From positions 1 through 9,299 of the forward strand of contig LUCD01000115.1 in NCBI GenBank assembly GCA_001593925.1: a stretch of 9,299 bases of DNA, given 5' to 3'. The DNA is from Candidatus Bathyarchaeota archaeon B26-1. Lineage in GTDB: Archaea; Thermoproteota; Bathyarchaeia; Bathyarchaeales; B26-1. The notes beneath the pieces are model-generated. The model saw nothing but the letters and a program-made list of their open reading frames with translations. It did no database searches and was not told where the DNA came from. The position numbers and the translations under genes were made by a program. Shown here one piece after another: positions 7,125-9,299 of the stretch (the first letter of the stretch is position 1; each line of letters starts with the position of its first letter).

Positions 7125-8473
7125 AGCCTCATCCTCCTCCCATTCCTCTTTCTACCGCCATCGTTCAAGGTGTGGAGGCCGTTGCGGCTCCCATTATGTC
7201 CGTTGATCCCGTTGAGGCCGTTGTAGCCGTTCCCGTTGTGAACTGTGTGAACCCACTTATGGTTGCCATCCCTGCTTATCAAGAGGTCGATGAAGGCCTT
7301 CGTGCAGCAGAACGCCATAATGACGAAGGAGAAGGTTAGGGCTGGGAGCAACCATAGGATGCGTCTCCTACCATCCAGGTAGGCCGCCGCCCCAATCTCG
7401 AAGAAGGGTGCGAAGCTCCCAACGGTGCTGTAAGTGAAGGCTGAGAGGATAAGTACGTAGATTGGAAGTATAGGCTTCAAATGTAACATGTAAGCCGTAA
7501 CCCCGACCGTCCACCCGAGGAGCGTCAGGATCGGCAGGAAATATATGCACAAGAGGAGGGTCAGCTCTATCTTCTCGTATAGGCTCAGGTGGATCGCCTT
7601 CCATACGGCTTTCAGATGCTTCATGGCGCACTGCATATGCCCTTTAGCCCACCTGTACCTCTGCCTCCAGTAGGCCTTCCACGTCGTTACGGCCTCCTCG
7701 TAGCACTCGGCGTCGTTTACGTAACGGACCTGATATCCCTTTAGGATGCTCCTCACGGTTAGGTCCGTGTCCTCTGCGAGGATAGTTGTGTCCCATCCCC
7801 CGACCTCCTCAAGCATCTTCCTCCTGAAGCCTCCAACAGTTCCGCCGTACTGTGGGACCAGGGCGAGGTCGTCTCTGGCGAGCTGGTCAATCCTATAACC
7901 GCCTATCCTCTCTAAGGTTACAACCTTCGAGACGATCGACTCGTCCTCGTTGGCTACTACAACCCTCCCCTGAACGGCTCCGACCTCCGGGTCGATGAAT
8001 GGGGCTACCAGCTTCTCTATTATGTCGAGTTGGGGATAGTAGTCCGCGTCGAAGGTTAGGATTATCTCCCCGTTGGAGAACTTTAACCCCTCGTTTAGGG
8101 CGGCGGGTTTTCCTGCCCCACCATTGCTCCTGTGGATAACCTTTATGAAGTTATATTCTTTAGCGAACTTGTCGGCGATCTCGCCTGTCCTGTCGGTTGA
8201 CCCGTCGTCGATCACTATCACCTCAAGTTTATCCTTTGGGTACGTCAGCTCGGTCATCCTCTCGAGGAGATTCCCGATCACCATCTCCTCGTTGTGGGCT
8301 GGTATGAGAACGGTGACCTTCGGCTGGTAGACCCCTGCAACCCTCTCGAAGGTTCTCTGCATCGGCTTCCCAAAGAGACCGTGATAAGTGAAGAGGAAGT
8401 GCCTAACCATATACGCGATCATAACCATCGAGGAGAAGGCTATAAGAAAGTTGAGGAGTGCCTCCACGATCAT
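7121..8473 (-). CDS. processive-type family 2 glycosyltransferase, membrane-bound
   Basis: A 450-residue inverting GT2 enzyme of the cellulose/hyaluronan/poly-GlcNAc synthase type. One N-terminal membrane helix (about 5-29) precedes a cytosolic GT-A domain (50-290). Nucleotide-sugar motifs are clear: VIVIDDGSTD (D89, D90), FDAD (D142, D144, metal and UDP binding), AEDTD (E234, D235, catalytic-base region) and QRYRW (Q271, R274, W275), the QxxRW signature of processive synthases. Three further hydrophobic stretches lie near 302-328, 335-355 and 372-397. The C-terminus (413-432) is an unusual Asn-Gly repeat ending in a basic cluster. The length suits the family; no PilZ domain is visible. Second gene of the operon, overlapping its neighbours by ATGA at both ends. 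It probably polymerises or transfers a sugar at the inner membrane face; donor sugar and product are unknown. A single-transfer enzyme such as a dolichyl-phosphate sugar synthase is less likely, given QxxRW. Confidence 0.93.
   Translation of the reverse strand: MIVEALLNFLIAFSSMVMIAYMVRHFLFTYHGLFGKPMQRTFERVAGVYQPKVTVLIPAHNEEMVIGNLLERMTELTYPKDKLEVIVIDDGSTDRTGEIADKFAKEYNFIKVIHRSNGGAGKPAALNEGLKFSNGEIILTFDADYYPQLDIIEKLVAPFIDPEVGAVQGRVVVANEDESIVSKVVTLERIGGYRIDQLARDDLALVPQYGGTVGGFRRKMLEEVGGWDTTILAEDTDLTVRSILKGYQVRYVNDAECYEEAVTTWKAYWRQRYRWAKGHMQCAMKHLKAVWKAIHLSLYEKIELTLLLCIYFLPILTLLGWTVGVTAYMLHLKPILPIYVLILSAFTYSTVGSFAPFFEIGAAAYLDGRRRILWLLPALTFSFVIMAFCCTKAFIDLLISRDGNHKWVHTVHNGNGYNGLNGINGHNGSRNGLHTLNDGGRKRNGRRMRL
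7133..7140 (-). promoter_or_regulatory. Shine-Dalgarno GGAGGAGG for the ATPase gene
   Basis: GGAGGAGG lies 8 bases before ATG 7124, inside the last codons of the GT2 gene. With the 4-bp ATGA overlap it indicates coupled translation and fixes this start. Confidence 0.7.
7200..7238 (-). repeat. 9-bp tandem repeat encoding Asn-Gly-x units
   Basis: On the + strand CCGTTG/CCGTTC occurs at 7200, 7209, 7218 and 7227 with a 9-base step, then at 7233 after 6 bases. On the coding strand it encodes NG followed by a variable residue (NGYNGLNGINGHNG) in the cytosolic tail of the glycosyltransferase. Such short units can expand or contract by slippage. Confidence 0.75.
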
Positions 8474-9051
8474 GCTGCTTCCCCTCCATGCTCTCTAAGG
8501 ATGGACATGCCCAGCGCCCACATGGAGACGACCCAGACGAAGTCGATGAAGGGCGCTAGGAGAAAGTGGACGAGCGAGAAGGCTTGAAGCCCAAAGTTAT
8601 ACGCCACGAAGATGGCTAAGGTTACACGGTTCAGGTTCCATAAGAGGCCTACGCCGATGCTTAGGATGAACCACCCTATCTTCCGCAGGAGTGAACCCTT
8701 CAGGAGCCCTATGGTGAACGTTGAGATGGCGGCGAAGACGCTGACCGTCAAGATTCCTGAACATTCCAGCAGAACATAGAATTGGGCGACGACTCCCTCA
8801 GGCAACTTGACGCTTATAGGTGCAAGGGTTCCGCTAACGGTCATGAGATTTATCCAAGCTACAGGGCCTTTATAGCTGGAGTAGCTCACATCCACGCCGG
8901 AGAACTTCAGTATCAAGTATGAGGATGTGGCTACCATGTCCCACGAGTACTTCATGAAGAGGAAGACCCCTACCGTGACGGCTAATGCGCCCATTATCAG
9001 GGCGTGCCTGAATACGGGTTTCTCTCTACGGGTGGTAGGGGTCAAGCTCAT
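8470..9051 (-). CDS. archaeosortase/exosortase-family transpeptidase
   Basis: A 193-residue polytopic membrane protein with about five hydrophobic segments. It carries the three conserved active-site positions of the exosortase/archaeosortase family in order: Cys97 in ECSGI, Arg142 in NLNRVT and His162 in LVHF. Family members recognise a C-terminal motif/transmembrane/basic-cluster tail, cut it outside the membrane through the Cys, and are thought to pass the protein to a lipid or glycan acceptor. The length matches compact archaeal members; I cannot assign the subclass (ArtA-E). It is the first gene of the operon; the fourth gene's PELP tail is the likely substrate, and the GT2 enzyme directly downstream fits the known tie between exosortases and exopolysaccharide loci. 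ATG 9051 is the first usable start, because TGA at 9057-9055 blocks the frame just upstream. No strong SD is visible, unlike for the inner genes, so a leaderless or short-leader mRNA is possible. Confidence 0.92.
   Translation of the reverse strand: MSLTPTTRREKPVFRHALIMGALAVTVGVFLFMKYSWDMVATSSYLILKFSGVDVSYSSYKGPVAWINLMTVSGTLAPISVKLPEGVVAQFYVLLECSGILTVSVFAAISTFTIGLLKGSLLRKIGWFILSIGVGLLWNLNRVTLAIFVAYNFGLQAFSLVHFLLAPFIDFVWVVSMWALGMSILREHGGEAA
8481..8487 (-). promoter_or_regulatory. Shine-Dalgarno GGAGGGG for the GT2 gene
   Basis: GGAGGGG sits 7 bases before ATG 8473, within the end of the archaeosortase gene whose TGA overlaps that ATG. It supports this start and translational coupling. Confidence 0.7.
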
Positions 9052-9228
9052 CTTTCATCGACATCATAATCCCTGCTGTGAGTCTTAAGTCTTCTTTAGA
9101 GACTGATGACATACTCTTGATAAACATTTGTAAACGTTTTGTATACAAATGTAGACGGAGCATAAAAATTTACATAAAAACGTAAACAACAAACCGGAAT
9201 TCCCGTCACGAAACTCATCTTCTCACGA
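9052..9228 (-). promoter_or_regulatory. AT-rich intergenic promoter region of the operon
   Basis: This 177-base gap is more AT-rich than the coding DNA around it. On the minus strand 9180-9160 reads as T-runs (TTTTTATG, then AAATTTTTATGC). These could be a TATA-like element for the operon, with transcription starting near the palindromes and a leader of about 80 bases, or oligo-T terminators for the gene further right. No exact TATA/BRE pair or start site can be fixed. I see no tRNA or other structured RNA here. Confidence 0.4.
9124..9152. promoter_or_regulatory. operator-like inverted and direct repeats upstream of the operon
   Basis: ACATTTGTA (9124-9132) and TACAAATGT (9144-9152) form a perfect 9-bp inverted repeat with an 11-base spacer. 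Nested in it are a perfect 12-bp palindrome, TTTGTATACAAA (9138-9149), and the self-complementary AAACGTTT (9132-9139). TTTGTA recurs directly at 9127 and 9138, an 11-base step of about one helical turn. It lies 73 bases before ATG 9051. The arrangement suits a dimeric regulator; the regulator is unknown. AT-rich DNA throws up palindromes, so this stays a candidate. Confidence 0.45.
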
Positions 9229-9299
9229 CTAGGGTTTAAACCTATAGAACCCGATGGACGCGAGGACAGCTGACGCCAAAATTATCAGATTAAAGTCGT
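9229..9299 (-). CDS. possible C-terminal end of an upstream membrane-anchored protein (partial)
   Basis: On the minus strand a frame open at the right edge reads 22 residues and ends at TAG 9231-9229. It is strongly hydrophobic (NLIILASAVLASIGFY) and finishes in RFKP, like a C-terminal transmembrane anchor or the end of a sorting-type tail. The T-rich stretch just downstream would suit termination. Only the tail is visible, so no function can be given. A competing + strand start (ATG 9254) is unsupported by any SD. Confidence 0.4.
   Translation of the reverse strand, partial: DFNLIILASAVLASIGFYRFKP

Noticed and set aside
9052..9228. CRISPR, tRNA or att site in the intergenic gap
   Set aside because: The short TTTGTA/ACATTTGTA repeats are too few and too short for CRISPR, no cloverleaf can be drawn, and there is no integrase or mobile-element gene in the window.
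9254..9299. + strand gene start at ATG 9254
   Set aside because: There is no SD upstream and only 15 codons are visible. The opposing minus strand frame looks like a hydrophobic C-terminus, which is more convincing though still weak.

Overview
The window looks archaeal. All confident genes lie on the minus strand. They are packed with 4-bp ATGA overlaps or near-zero gaps, and several starts have GGAGG- or AGGTGG-type Shine-Dalgarno sites. The protein set is also typical of archaea: an archaeosortase, a HerA-like ATPase, a membrane protein resembling the PTPS-related family, and a Sec-exported protein with a C-terminal PELP/transmembrane/basic tail. I cannot assign a genus. A thermoproteotal or bathyarchaeal-type lineage is a guess from gene style only.

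Reading in the direction of transcription (right to left): 9299-9229 may hold the last 22 codons of an upstream gene ending in a hydrophobic segment. 9228-9052 is an AT-rich non-coding gap with a nested palindrome and direct repeats that look like an operator. Five genes then run as one apparent operon: (1) an archaeosortase/exosortase-family transpeptidase (9051-8470); (2) a processive-type GT2 glycosyltransferase with membrane segments and an Asn-Gly repeat tail (8473-7121); (3) a membrane-anchored protein that joins a bactofilin-like beta-helix to a HerA-like P-loop ATPase and a probable winged helix (7124-5013); (4) a large secreted protein with an eight-repeat, propeller-like N-terminal half and a PELP-type sorting tail, broken by a one-base frameshift near 4560 (5003-2644); (5) a GT-C-like polytopic membrane protein with a large outside domain, open at the left edge (2637-1).

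My working model is a cell-surface assembly locus. The GT2 enzyme would make a glycan or glycolipid, and the GT-C-like protein would act outside on lipid-linked sugars. The archaeosortase would cut gene 4's tail and join the protein to a membrane lipid or glycan. The bactofilin/HerA protein would give a polymerising scaffold plus an ATP-driven motor on the inner face of the membrane. The domain assignments rest on visible motifs. The system-level role is inference from co-localisation. The most unusual items are the bactofilin-HerA fusion, the sortase and apparent substrate in the same operon, and the two-blade super-repeat of the substrate, whose spacing independently shows that exactly one base is missing.
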